Shown here: piece by piece, positions 7,116-19,210 of the stretch
Layout of the letters: every line of letters begins with the position of its first letter
Position numbering within the stretch: position 1 is the first letter of the stretch
Source of the DNA: Corydoras sp. C115
Lineage: Eukaryota > Chordata > Actinopteri > Siluriformes > Callichthyidae
Direction of reading: 5' to 3'
NCBI GenBank assembly: GCA_019802505.1
Contig: JAFMOC010000038.1
Coordinates: 2,971,001 to 3,035,000, forward strand
DNA length: 64,000 bases
Notes under the pieces: model-generated
What the model was told of the DNA's origin: nothing
What the model saw: the letters and a program-made list of their open reading frames with translations, nothing else
Database searches by the model: none
Made by a program: the position numbers and the translations under genes

Positions 7116-10100
7116 GTGTAAAATTCATTAATACATTTGTTTATTTTTAATCATGTGTGAAATGTGTTGTTATTGACTAAAGGCAGATAAAACAAAATGT
7201 TGCATCCACAGTGAGACTGAACATTTTTTCTGATATAAATTAGTACAGTTAAATATACTGACCTTCAGTAATATAGTGTCCACATGCTATTGGAAATGTG
7301 GTGTTACAGATTAAACCTTGTCATTATTTTATCATAATATTATATTGTGATGTATTTGAAGTTTTCAAAGGTAATTAATGTTTACCTATTTCTACAGATG
7401 CAGAATATTTCAGTCCACAAAGCTGCAAAGAGTTAATGCATAAATACAAAACTAATCAAGGTAAGACATGAGTAAAATTAGAACGTGAAACATTGAAATG
7501 TTATATAGCTTGAATATTGGTATCATGTTAAATGACATTTAATGCTAAATGTAGAAATATTTTGCTAAAATTATTATTATTTTTTTTGTATTTTGTCAGT
7601 ATTATAGTTGTCGGTGTGTGTTTACAGATGGTCTGTACTACCTAAGTACACCAAATGGTGGAGTGTATCAGACATACTGTGACATGACAACAGATGGGGG
7701 AGGGTGGACACTAGTGGCCAGCGTTCATGAGAACAACATTTTTGGAAAATGCACAACAGGTAAGTTTTATTTTTAATTTACAAACAAATTCTTAATTAAG
7801 TAACAAATCAGTTAGGTTGTGAACCTTATTGCCTTGGTATATGGCAATACCTGAGACCCATTTGGTTGAGTTATTTTAATGATCAAAGCATACATCTAAA
7901 GATACACAGAGCTTAAATTCCTTAATAAATTCCTTAATGGACTAAAGAGAAAATGTGGACACCTTAACATTTGACGACATACCATCTTAGCTTATCAATA
8001 TGAGGTTGGGTATTTCTTTTCCAGAAAGCTATAATGTCTTTGATAAAGACAGCTAAGGGCTACAATGAAAAAACAACAGGAACTCATCGTTCGCTGATGT
8101 TAATTGGCAGTAATTTGAAACATGTGACAGATTACATTACAGAAGCTGAGTACCTTTCAGCCGAAAGGCCTGATACAACATGATTCATGCCAGTCTGCTT
8201 TATTTTAAGGTTATGACAATCTATTTAGTTAAATGCAGCATCAGGTTTTACATTAATCCACATTGTCTAAATACGTGTAAGAGAAGGGCATGTTAAATTC
8301 CCCTCAAGAAAACTAAAGCATATTTAAAGCAATGCCCCTGCACCGATGCTCAGGCACTTCCTATTACATAGCATTCAGAAGTTAAACGAATGATGGATGC
8401 ATCAGAGTCTAATAATCAGGGTTAAAAGATCAAAAAAGCAAAACACCCTCTAGTCATGGATATCAGCAGTGCAGTACAATGTTAATTGAACAATTTTTGT
8501 CTTTGAATTATATTGAAAAAGAAGTAATTTATTTTCTCACACAGGTGATAGATGGTCCAGTCAGCAGGGTGGAGGTGCCGAGTTTCCAGAAGGGGATGGG
8601 TCATGGAGTAATACAGTGACATTCGGTTCTGCAGAAGCTGCAACCAGTGATGACTATAAGGTTAAAATAAATAAATAACCACTAATTCACCATGCCACCC
8701 GGATTCTGTACCATACAGAAAAATTGTATGCTTTCAGGCATAGAAGTCAGCCCAGGTCATTTATGTGTAGAATTTGCACGTTCTCCCTATGTTTGTATGG
8801 CTTTCTTCAAAGAACTTCTACAATCAAATACCTATGAATTTGGATAGTATAACATGCTAAATAGCTCCTTGGTGTGAACATGTTTACCTTCTGTCTGCCC
8901 TGTGATAGGTGGATGATTTGTGCGGGGTGTTTCCGCCAATAGTATTTATTGAGTGCTAGGAACACAGATCAGCGATGTAAAACCTAAATGAATTAATGTG
9001 AGATTTCAGCTCTGTGGCAACAGTTTGTGGAAGTGTCATCCTTTTCCAACATAACTGTGAATCTGTATATGGTTTTAAACATAAGGTTTAATCCTGACTC
9101 TATTGAGCATCTTTAAGATGAATTTGATTTGTTTGTGAGAAAAAGTACCCATTCATCAGTGTCCGAACTTTTGAAATCATTTTTGACTCTATTATAAATC
9201 TGATAGGACATCTTCCCAAAAACTGAGGGCTTTACTAACATGCAGCGATCTTCTTATGGTATTATAGTCAGTTATCCACAAGCTTTTAGCCATATGTACA
9301 ATTGCTTACATAATAAGTAAATCCAAAAGATTTAAGTAAAAAAGGTGATGATCATTTAATAACTGGAGTGATTGGATGAGGAGAAGAAGCATTGCTAGGG
9401 CAACGGCTGCACACTAATAAGTGCTTAAGTGCTTGAATTTATGCCAAGGCTAAAGTTGACATTCTTGAATTAATTGGAGGACAGCTTGCTAATGTGCATC
9501 TTTTGCTGCATAAGTACTTTTTTATGCATTAACTAATGACATAATATTATGATGTGCATTTAAACCAGACACAAAGTCTTTACAAAATATTTTAAAAATG
9601 AATATAAATTGGTTTTGATACAATTAACAGAATCCTGGGTATTATGAACTGACAGCTGAGGATGTAGCAGTATGGCATGTTCCTAATGATGAGCGGATAA
9701 AAGACTGGAAATTGACGTCTTTCCTGCGATACCACACTAACACTAAGTTCCTCAATCTGTATGGAGGAAACCTCTATCATCTCTTTAAGGTTAGGACAAG
9801 AACATTTTCTTTACACTACATATTCATTCATTCATTATCTCCCGCTTTATCCTCTATTAGGGTCGCGGTGGGGTTTCCCATGCCCATCCAGGGGAGAACG
9901 TCTCGGGCGCTGGGCCGATAGTCCCTGGACAGGGCGCCAATCCATCGCTGGGCACACACTCACTCACACAGTCACACTCTATATGGGGCAATTTTGAGAA
10001 TTCAATTGACTTGATCCATGTTTTTGGACTGTGGGAGGAAACCGGAGAACCCGGAGGAAACCCATGCAGACACGGGGAGAACATGGAAACTCCACCCAGA

Positions 10101-12315
10101 TAGGGATTCGAACCGGGAACCCCTAGCGCTGAGAGGCGAACGTGCTAACCACTAAGCCACCGTGCCGCACACTACATATTATACTACATATTATACTAGT
10201 ATTAGTAACATGCTAACATGCTAGGGACCAAAAATATTTTTATTTAAAAAATTATTTTTATGTCATTACTCTAAAAACATTTTTAGACATCATAAAAACA
10301 TCTCTAAACATGAAATTACATTTTTTTTCAGCAATATCCCGTGAAGTACAATGTGGGGACTTGTCCTGCAAATAATGGTCCCTCTATTCCTATAGTTTAT
10401 GATGTTGGCGATGCCGCGTTCAACCACAATCTGTATGGCCCGAGTGTTAAAGGTACTTTGTACATGTTACTAAGAGACTGGAAATCAATCAATTCATTTT
10501 TCAAGTCATATACCATTAAAGCTCATTTAGCTATGTTTATCACATGATTTAGCTTTAGTTGATGGAAGAGCACAGTACACCAATTGAGTAGGTCATCCAG
10601 TACATTTTTATCTGATATATATTCATTCATACATTCTTTATCTTCCACTTTATCCTATATTAGGGTTGTGGGGGGTTCCCCATGGCCATCCAGGGGAGAA
10701 CGTTTCGGGCGCTGGGCAGACACACCCAGGACATGGCGCCAATCTATCGCTGGGCACACACTCACACACACAGACACACACTCTATATGGGGCAATTTTG
10801 GAGAACTCAGTTGACTTGATCTTTGTTTTTGGACTGTGGGAGGAAACCGGAGAACCCGGAGGAAACCCACGCGGACACGGGGAGAACATGGAAACTCCAT
10901 CCAGATGGGGATTCGAACCGGGAATCTCTAGTGCTGAGAGGCGAACGTGCTAACCACTAAGCCGCATCTGATATATAATACTGAATATTTAGACATATTA
11001 GCTACATAATAGACCTAATATGTAGTAGGGTTTCAAATACAGATTTTTTTATTTACATTACAATTTTTGTGCTTTTAAAAGGTGTAATAATGTTATAAGA
11101 CATTTCCTTCAGTCTTTTAACCAAAACCAGTCATCTGTGCAAGAATGTGTAAGAAATTTACAGCCCGTTCTTTTCCTTTTTATTAGCCAGTTTGAGATCA
11201 TTGAAATAACTTGCCTTTGAAAACAATTGACTGCCTTACTTAAAGAGGTTGGAAACATGAATGGTTTACCGCAAAGTGAAATATGATGAGGCTACTGAAC
11301 TCTGAAATGTTTACAAGCAGACAAGCAATAAATACATCTTTAATATGCAGTAGTTTTATATATTTTTTTAAAAAAATGTTAATATAATTCTAATTTAAAA
11401 CTACATTTTGTCCTTACAGCCACCTCCGAGGCAGGATTTATTACTTTCCGAGCCATGAACAATGAAAAGGCGGCGATGGCAATCTGTTCAGGAATCAAGC
11501 CCAACGGCTGCAATACTGAGCATGTGAGATTAACCACTACATTTATGCATTTTAAACAGTCATTACTGAAAACACTAGTAGACAACAAAATGGGCCAAAT
11601 TACAAAACTTAGAATTATTCTTACAACAAATTATTGGTCAGAAAAATAGAAATTGCATTCTTGAGTTCTGTGCCAACATTTTAATCTATTGGAGGGAAAA
11701 CTGATCAATTCCTTTCAATAGGATTTTACACAATAAGAACAAATATGAAAATATTTATATATTTGTTAATAAACACATGTCTAGGTATTAAAATTATAGT
11801 TTGGATTATTATCATCTTTTAAGTTGTTAGATGTTATTTGTAAAGTGCATGGTGAAAATGATCTGGATACCTTACTATTACACCTGTGTAATTTCAAAGT
11901 ATTAAAAATGTTTTTTTTCCCCCCATTTCCATTTCATTTTACTGTAAATACTAGACTTACAATGGTTGGATTATTTCTTCGTTTTTAAATCAGTGTTAAG
12001 TTTTGATGACTTTTTATTCTTTTTGTTACTTAACCTGCATTTGTTTTTAGTTGATCTTCTTAGTTGACATTTGTCTTATTTCTGACTTTCTATTATTACT
12101 GCAAATAATGCAATTTTATTCACAGTAAGTTATGATTGTTTATACGGCATGTTTGTGTGTAGAGTTGTATTGGTGGAGGTGGACATTTTCCAGAGGGCAG
12201 TCCGAAACAGTGCGGTGACTTTACATCATTTGATTGGAATGGATATGGAACCCTCTCATACTGGAGTGCCAGTAAACAGATAACTGATGCAGCAGTGTTG
12301 ATGTTCTACCGCTGA
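7058..12315 (+). CDS. itln: Intelectin (secreted calcium-dependent lectin), 301 aa, 8 coding exons
   Basis: Joined exons are 7058-7115, 7398-7460, 7628-7759, 8545-8660, 9631-9789, 10332-10452, 11420-11523 and 12163-12315. All junctions are GT-AG and the phases fit, giving 906 nt including TGA. Residues 1-19 are a signal peptide (MKWLLLLVLFWTICFSKSR). The fibrinogen-like N-terminal part includes YCDMTTDGGGWTLVASVHEN, followed by GDRWSSQQGG, FGSAEAATSDDYK, NPGYYELTAEDVAVWHVPN, QYPVKYNVGTCPANNGP and VVYD-type VYDVGDA. The C-terminal end has CNTEH, CIGGGGHFPEGSP, QCGDFTSFDWNGYGT and AAVLMFYR, all hallmarks of intelectins. Family knowledge: X-lectins bind exocyclic vicinal diols on microbial glycans through calcium, and fish copies are often infection-induced. 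The calcium/glycan H and E (TEH, FPE) and the aromatic W of DWNGYG are kept; the second aromatic (Tyr in human ITLN1) appears to be Trp (SYWSAS). Human ITLN1 is 313 aa, so the length is normal. The paralog number is not determinable. Confidence 0.95.
7398..7460 (+). CDS. itln: Intelectin coding exon 2
   Basis: The acceptor is TTTCTACAG and the donor CAAG|GTAAGA. It encodes DAEYFSPQSCKELMHKYKTNQ after phase-1 joining and holds the first mature-protein cysteine. Confidence 0.9.
7628..7759 (+). CDS. itln: Intelectin coding exon 3 (fibrinogen-like motif)
   Basis: The acceptor is GTTTACAG and the donor ACAG|GTAAGT. It encodes DGLYYLSTPNGGVYQTYCDM followed by the TDGGGWTLVASVHEN segment typical of the family. 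Confidence 0.95.
8545..8660 (+). CDS. itln: Intelectin coding exon 4
   Basis: The acceptor is CTCACACAG and the donor TAAG|GTTAAA. It encodes GDRWSSQQGGGAEFPEGDGS through to TSDDYK. Confidence 0.93.
8690..8990 (-). repeat. Old, decayed SINE-like sequence in an intelectin intron
   Basis: Fragments such as CACCATGCCACC, TGCACGTTCTCCCTATGTTTG and CTGCCCTGTGATAGGTGG resemble pieces of V-SINE/DANA elements, but alignment by eye is poor. Confidence 0.35.
9631..9789 (+). CDS. itln: Intelectin coding exon 5
   Basis: The acceptor is CAATTAACAG and the donor AAG|GTTAGG. It encodes NPGYYELTAEDVAVWHVPND through to NLYHLFK. A SINE inserted 35 bases downstream of its donor. Confidence 0.93.
9825..10168 (-). 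repeat. V-SINE-like element in intelectin intron
   Basis: Bounded by ACACTACATATT (9813-9824 and 10169-10180). Full-length with an intact head. It lies in the antisense orientation, in the intron after coding exon 5. Confidence 0.93.
10332..10452 (+). CDS. itln: Intelectin coding exon 6
   Basis: The acceptor is TTTTTTTTCAG and the donor AAAG|GTACTT. It encodes QYPVKYNVGTCPANNGPSIP through to NLYGPSVK. Confidence 0.93.
10622..10965 (-). repeat. V-SINE-like element in intelectin intron (second)
   Basis: Bounded by ATCTGATATATA (10610-10621 and 10966-10977). It also lies antisense to intelectin, in the intron after coding exon 6. Confidence 0.93.
11420..11523 (+). CDS. itln: Intelectin coding exon 7
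   Basis: The acceptor is GTCCTTACAG and the donor CAT|GTGAGA. It encodes EAGFITFRAMNNEKAAMAIC through to CNTEH, which carries the calcium/ligand-binding N, E and H. Confidence 0.93.
12163..12315 (+). CDS. itln: Intelectin last coding exon
   Basis: The acceptor is TTGTGTGTAG. The exon encodes SCIGGGGHFPEGSPKQCGDF through to AAVLMFYR and the stop TGA at 12313-12315. Confidence 0.94.
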   Translation, partial: SCIGGGGHFPEGSPKQCGDFTSFDWNGYGTLSYWSASKQITDAAVLMFYR

Positions 12316-12338
12316 GAGCCAAAAACACCAAACCACAA

Positions 12339-12369
<31 letters not shown>

Positions 12370-12373
12370 AAAA
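12339..12373 (+). repeat. Poly-C followed by poly-A tract in the intelectin 3'UTR
   Basis: A run of 21 C is followed directly by 14 A, 24 bases after the stop codon. It would be part of the mRNA 3'UTR, where C-rich tracts are typical binding sites for poly(C)-binding proteins. Its length is probably unstable. Confidence 0.85.
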
Positions 12374-12606
12374 GTCTGTCTTTTGAGCCACAATGTAATG
12401 ACTGCTCTCTTTTTTCCAAGTTATGCTTGACCATTAGAAATATTTAATTATTAATCATAATACTGGTTATAGTTAATAATCACAATAATGACTATACTCG
12501 AAAATGACTAATTAATTTACTGATAATTAATAATTGCATTAATGTTATAGTAATTTGTTTAATCAAGAAATACATATTATTAATAATCACAAAACTGTTT
12601 AGAGTA

Positions 12607-12622
12607 AATAAAATACAATAAA
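12607..12622 (+). terminator. Candidate polyadenylation signals of intelectin
   Basis: AATAAA occurs at 12607-12612 and again at 12617-12622, about 300 bases past the stop. They fit a short 3'UTR. Other signals could be used. Confidence 0.5.
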
Positions 12623-12863
12623 TAATTGTTTTAATCAGTTGTTTAGTTGTTATTTAAACAAGTGGTATATTGTGTGATGTAATGCATTATATAAACAAAA
12701 CTGTTTAATTCTTATAATTAATTTCTCACTCTGCAAATGCTTTCCTTTTGTTCATCTCTCTGTTCCAACCTTTACCACAGTATTCTCATTTTCTTACATT
12801 TCTTTCAGCCTTAGTTTTTGTTATTGATTCACATGCTTATTAAATAAGTCAGTTGAAGAAGTT

Positions 12864-12869
12864 TTTATT
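12864..12869 (-). terminator. Candidate distal polyadenylation signal of pcdh7
   Basis: AATAAA on the - strand in a CAATAAAAAC context. It is about 5 kb beyond the pcdh7 stop and just past the intelectin 3' end. Inferred from position only; nearer signals also exist. Confidence 0.3.
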
Positions 12870-15800
12870 GTCAAAAAGTCAAACTTGTACATAACTGTTC
12901 ACAAACCAAAACCTTTCTGAAATCCTCACTGTTTCATTTCTCGTCATGACAAACAAACATGAATCGATTGCTCGACTCCACACATCACAGAGAAAGAAAA
13001 TAAATCCCCACATCGGGTTTGTTTTCCTTGTTAAGTGCAGAATAAACACTGTTAGCATGCCGTTCGGTTAAAGTCCGACACCCTCTCCATGATCAGTGGC
13101 TACGTAATTCGAGTGTTTGTTAAAAAAAAAAGTTCGTAAGTGAGCATAAAGGCGGAGTGTTATTTAAAGATAAACGTGCATTAGAAAAAGAAGGAGAAGA
13201 TTGAAGGTGGATGTACAGAGTTCATATCCACCCTAAACTGTACAGGGATAATTACACACTGCTCTAAAACAGCAGGTTTAGCCTACAAACAAAAACAAAC
13301 AAAAACACTCATACCAACATGGTTTGCTTTTTTCCCCACAGAGTCACATATTTTTGGCTCCAGACTTCAAAGTCCAGTTTTAAACTGGACAACTTTGTGA
13401 TTAGAGTAAAAAAAAAGACAAAGTAAAAGTTAAAGCTGATTCATGCTCCATCAGGACAAACATTCCAATGAAATTACATTTATTTCATCCAATAATGGAT
13501 CAGATCTACTTTCAAATTAAATAATTATATATAAAATGTTTCATTTTTGGTTAACAGTTATTAGCCTAATTACATTACCAACAGCCATGTTTGAAAATAT
13601 GTTTCATTTGATATGAGCTCGTTAACATGAGCTAAACTAAAGGGATATTACGACAGATTTGGAATTTACCACAAAATTCTATTTCTAATAGTATTAAGTA
13701 TTTGAAGTTAATTTGATTATACATAACATACTCCTGCAGGAATTCTAAGAGACATCTGAAACATAATTTTTGCACATCTAGTGACAAGTTACCCTAACAA
13801 TATCTGTAAAGTTAATTCATGAACTTTATATTTAATAATTAGTGCTAACTAGCTGGCTAACCAACATAAAAGCAGTTATGACCGGATTTATATTACCTTT
13901 AACCTTTAGCCAGCTAGCTAATTATATTAATATGAGTTTTGAAAATTTCATTGATTGTTTATTCTACATATTTTAAATATGAATATTCATTAACACAAGT
14001 GTGACTGACTCGTCTCTGACTTGCAAATAAACAGCCAAAATATACTACTGCTAAAAAGTGTTTATTTCTGGTGGTAATATGAACTAGCTAGCAAATATAT
14101 AAGGACTAATAAAAGGTGTTTTATGTCAAAATTGCTATGATTATATGCTAAATCAGACCTGGTATTTAAAAGCATTTTGGCTGGTCCAATCAAAACTGAA
14201 CGGCTCTCTCTATTTATATATGTTCACATCTAACCTCAGAATGCAAATGTGTATTAAGTGACCAATTGTGTTTGCATTTTATTTCTAAGCTCAAAATGCA
14301 AATAAATAAGGAATTTTAATTTGCAAAGTAAATTACTTGTTGTGGGACACAGTGACTCACAGACAGTACTGTCACAGAGGTAACTGGGTTTGCTTTCTAG
14401 TCACGGTAGACTGCTTTCTTTTAATTTGAGTGTGCATGATGACCTGCACGTGCACAGGCATCCTCCAGGCATGCGAATGTGAACTGGAGATACTAGAACT
14501 TACCCCTAGGTGTAAATGTGCACCCAACAACTGCTGGGTTAGGATCTAGTACACAACACCCCACCCCCAACACACACACAGCCCATAATTATTTTAAGAG
14601 GCTTAAAAAATCCCAGCAGTAGAAACAAGCCTCGAGATCAATGCACATTCAAGCACTGTACCATTGATATATGTTTAATAGGTATATGAATGAAGTGCAG
14701 CCTGCATTTAGGACTGTAATCAAAGAGCTGCATGCACTATATATTAATTATGTTTTTAATAAAGTGCATATGACCCAGACCACCTCCAATTATACTATAA
14801 ATGCCTATATTTGACACTGTCTATAAAACCTTTTCACAATACCAGGTCTGAAAATGGCAACAATCATTTTTTTCACAGTAATGAATTTACAACTGTCTTT
14901 AAAGGCTTATCAAAATGTAGTATTTCAAAAATATTTCAGTTATTGCTAGCCCTCTGTAAAACAATTAAGAACTCATGATCCAAAAAATTCAAGAACTACA
15001 TGAACCAAGCATGAACCAGCCTTAAGGCTTATTTGTGTACTACACAAGTCTACAGATGTTCCTGGTAAAATAAACCAATTCCAAAGTTTTTTTTTTATAA
15101 CTCATAGCTAATGAGATATCATTGTACAGCATATTAAAAGTTTTTAATAAATAAAACAGCTTGTATTATCAGTCTGTTGAGTACAGAGAATACTGTCGCA
15201 AGTGTGTGATAACCAGGCATAATTCTCATCATCCATATTTACACACACAGTATATCCAAGTTCTTTCGGCCCTCAGTAAAATTAAAAAAATATCTGGGAC
15301 AGCGGGAGACTTGTCGGTACACACTGTATCAAAGATTAGTGCATGTTAGCAGGACAAAAAATACATTATTATATCAATGAATCAAAAATAAACAATCAAT
15401 ATAATAAAATAGAGAAATGTTTTGGAGATCTGACATCCTTTAATTTCATGACAGGATTCCACACTCACACTTGCTCTCACACGCTTTTTAAAGAGATCAC
15501 ATCTCTTTTTTTATTGTCATTTTTTTGTTGTTGTTTTAGTTTTTATCAAAAATTTGCATTAGCTTACAGTCATGCAGTGTCATTTTTACATAAACTTACT
15601 CTACCTACGTGTAAAATAAAATGGATGGCATGTTATACTGGTTTAATAGTTAATGCCCTGAAAATCTGTATGCACTTTAACGGAGGATTAGTTTCTTATT
15701 TTTTTTTTTTTATTGAATTATATTTCAATAATGTTTGAAGTCTAAGCAGGCAAAATGCTACAGCTATCTTTTCTGACAAAGTCTACAATGCTGTACATGT

Positions 15801-16964
15801 ATGTGTATGTGAGTATGTGTCCACTAAAGAAACTAAAAATTTCTCGTTTGTTGTGAATATTTTTTGTTGCGTTGTTCTTCACTGATGTAATATTTTTTTT
15901 CTCATTTTTTCATAATGACAATTCTAATGGACAACATACAATAAAATTACTCCAGTTTCAGGTTATCATTCACAAAAAATGGGAAACAAATTTAAATACT
16001 GTTGTAAATATTTACTGCTGTTTCTTGCCTATGGAATCTATGAATGCTGATTTAAACATGATATGAATACTAAGGTCCGATTGGTTAAGTGCTTAATGAT
16101 TGTTTTAACTTCGTTAACCACACATTCCGCCTCTTTAATTTGGCGGTGTGATGAGCGCGATGGTCCCCACTGATAATCCAGTTTGTGGAAGCAGAATGTT
16201 TTTAGAACTTGAAATCAACATGGCTTGGATGTTTTATTATTCGTCAGCTGTTGTGCTTACACATCACATTAAAAACCTTTTAAATGGACATTAATCTTTA
16301 GGAAAGTGTCCCCTGCATTCTAATTATCTACTCAGGGAAACAGAATATCTGCCATTTTCGATAAAATTAGCATAGCTACAATAGTTTGCAAACTATTAAC
16401 CAAACTGGTTTTTAGAAGGTTAATTGAATCATTCCGGTTATCTGGATTTGCAAACATTGTAAAAATACCACGGCTTGTTTTTAAGAAAAGGTTAGAACAT
16501 CGTGATGTAAAAATCACAATGTCACCACCACAGAACTCATCAGAAACATTTTGTGTTAGCTGAGATACCACTGTAATTGGGTTTTTCCACTCAGGATGAG
16601 GTCAGGAGGGACCACTGCGCCCACACCACCATATTCTGCTCAGTAAAACTTTTTTTCCCACAGCAACTTGTGGCTGCAGGAGGTCAAACATGCACACAAT
16701 TACTTTTAAGAGTCTTTTCAAGAGTCTCAAAAGTAACCCATTACTTTTCCCATCTTAATTGTCCATAAGAGGATTCTTTCTGAATCCTCGTGTTTACGCA
16801 GATCCTCTTTTTCCATCTGCAGGAGTTCAAACATGCACTTTCACAGTCTCTAAGTTGATTCATTTTGTATCTTCGACTTGCATTTGTGTTTTGCATCCTC
16901 AGGGATGAAGGGATGAGAAGGTTCTTGTTTGGGATTAGTTCATTTGGCAACCCGAGTGCAGCAC

Positions 16965-17720
16965 TTCAAAGGTGTCCCGAATGCAGACAAATTCGTAGCT
17001 CGGGTGTTCATTGTGCAGGTTTGGATTTGTAGCTAAGGTACAGGTTCTTGCTTATCTGAAAGAATAAAGCTCAGGTGGAAAGATGCAAATTAGTATCCCA
17101 TGTGCAAATTCATATCTCAGTTCTGGTTTATCACCAGGGATGTTTTTGTGGCTTAGATGCATTGTCAGGGGTGACGTCCCAGTCGTGTGACACCAGTCGT
17201 GATTTTGGAGCTCAAATGCTTCTTGATATTCCAGATGTGCCCCCATAACTCGGCTGCTTCACAGAATGCAGGGTGTGACGCTGTACTCCTATCTGACACT
17301 GTATGACAGATGTCATTTTGTAATTCTGTGAGATGCTGAAAGTCGACTGTGACTTCAGCACTCCAGATGTTACTTCGTAGGAAAGGTGCATTATGATTTA
17401 TGACATACTTTAGGTGCAATGTTGTATGGAAGTTGGAAGTTGGGACCACAGGTGCTATATGCCTTCAATTTTGAAGTCAACATTTTTTGTCTAAGAGATG
17501 GATTTCTATTTGAAGGAAAATTGATAACTTGGTAGCTAGGCATTTGTCACTCAGGTGAGAAGTGTTTCATTCTGCTTCCAGTTTAAAGTTCACATGCAGA
17601 TTCATATCTTAGGTGCAATGTATTAGGGTTTGAGTCCATAGCCTGGAGACTAAATCCCAGGTGTGCTCAGTAACGTTGTATATTAGGTAAAAGTTCACAG
17701 CTTTTCATGTGTGAGATTGT
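16965..17720. repeat. Diverged short-unit repeat field downstream of the pcdh7 stop
   Basis: Variants of a motif like ATTCGTAGCTCAGGTGCA recur many times. Examples are ATTCGTAGCTCGGGTG (16991), ATTTGTAGCTAAGGTA (17026), AAGCTCAGGTGG (17066), ATTCATATCTCAG (17107), ACTTCGTAGGAAAGGTGCA (17370), TTTAGGTGCAATG (near 17408) and ATTCATATCTTAGGTGCAAT (17600). It looks like an old minisatellite inside the presumed pcdh7 3'UTR. Confidence 0.5.
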
Positions 17721-17886
17721 ATCTCTTGTTTTGGGTGATAGTTTCTTAAGTAGCGCTAATGTAACTCATTGGTAAATTACATCTTCATCTGATGATTTCA
17801 CTAACTTTTAGCAAATTTCCAAAACAAGTCATTAAAAGGAAGTTGTACCTAAATTGAGAGTTTGAGTCTCTGGCTTACAGAGTTTA

Positions 17887-18425
17887 TTACAGGAAAACCT
17901 CCTTTTGAGACAGTGCCAGACATGAAGTCGTCTTGAAATCCCCTATGCCTGGACGCGTCATTGTGTTAAGCTCGTGCGGACGGGACACCTCCGGCTCATC
18001 GCCATGACAAAGAACCCCCAGACCAGCACTGCTGAACGTGTCATACGATGCTGATGTCATTTTGCGATTTAGCAGGTTACGATTGTGGTCGCCAATGTTC
18101 CTGTTGCGGTCACCGTGGCGACGAAATGCAAGCGGATCACCATTTCCCAGAGGAATTCGCGTGTCGTCAGCTCCACCTCCTCCACTGCCTTGGTCTGAGC
18201 CATCCTCTTCTTCTCCCTCCTCTTCCTCATGGTCACTGTTGTCAAGGTTATTGTTGTCGTCTCCCGGTGATGTGAAGCTGGATAAGTGTTGGTGTGATGC
18301 TACTCCGGCATGAAGTCTCCGTGGCGATGGATGCATTGGCATCCAGCAGGAGTCAGAGTGGCCAAATTCATTGCAGTCACGAGTACATTTCCCTGTTAGA
18401 GTAACATCCGGAAGCTGTCTTGAGT
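17887..18425 (-). CDS. pcdh7: pcdh7 exon 4: C-terminal tail and stop
   Basis: The acceptor is CTTTTCTTAG|ACTCAAG. The split codon restores the ENDSRQLPDVTLTGKC reading, followed by GHSDSCWMP, an acidic run (HEEEEGEEEDGSD), a glycine run, NRNLLNRKMTSASYDTFSSA and the ending KEVFL, stop TAA 17889-17887. The acidic/glycine insert makes this tail longer than the mammalian one. Confidence 0.93.
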
Positions 18426-19167
18426 CTAAGAAAAGAAAAAAGAAAGAATATACACAATAATGGTATGGAAATCTAAATTGATGACTAAAAGCAAAAAATC
18501 GAAATGCATTAGTTTGGAGTGCAAAGTTCATTGCATAACTTTAATCTATACGGTCAAATATTCATTCATTCATTCATTATCTCCCGCTTTATCCTCTATT
18601 AGGGTCGCGGTGGGGTTCCCCATGCCCATCCAGGGGAGAACGTCTCGGGCGCTGAGCAGAAAGACCCAGGACAGGGCGCCAATCCATCGCTGGGCACACA
18701 CTCACTCACACACTCTATATGTGGGGCAATTTTGAGAATTCAATTGACGTAATCCATGTTTTTGGACTGTGGGAGGAAACCGGAAAACCCGGAGGAAACC
18801 CACGCAGACACGGGGAGAACATGGAAACTTCACCTAGATGGGGATTCCAACCGGGAATCCCTAGCGCTGAGAGGCGAACGTGCTAACAACTAAGCCACCG
18901 GTCAAATATTATTAAAAAAAAAACAAAAAAAAAAACTAAACATCAATCACCCTAACGACAGAGTCTGTTTTTAAAAATCAAGTAATTAATCATAACAATT
19001 TAACTAAAGATTAAACACTAAAAGACATCAAAAATCTTGCTAATTAAAGTTGCATTAAGTTTCTATTGTATGGGTTGCATGTTTACTAAATTTAATTGTA
19101 CTGTTTCATTCAGAACTTATGCAGTTACTAAAAAAACAACAGTTGACATTTGGTAATGCATTCGTGG

Positions 19168-19210
<43 letters not shown>

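Larger units (their letters stand above)
12623..17886 (-). other. Probable pcdh7 3'UTR plus intergenic spacer
   Basis: There is no open frame with protein-like content. The stretch separates two convergent genes. A polyadenylation signal for the - strand (AATAAA, plus TTTATT at 12864-12869) fits a long pcdh7 3'UTR; mammalian PCDH7 also has long 3'UTRs. An inverted repeat TAGCTGGCTAA/TTAGCCAGCTA lies near 13850-13920. A diverged short repeat field occupies 16.97-17.7 kb. Confidence 0.4.
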
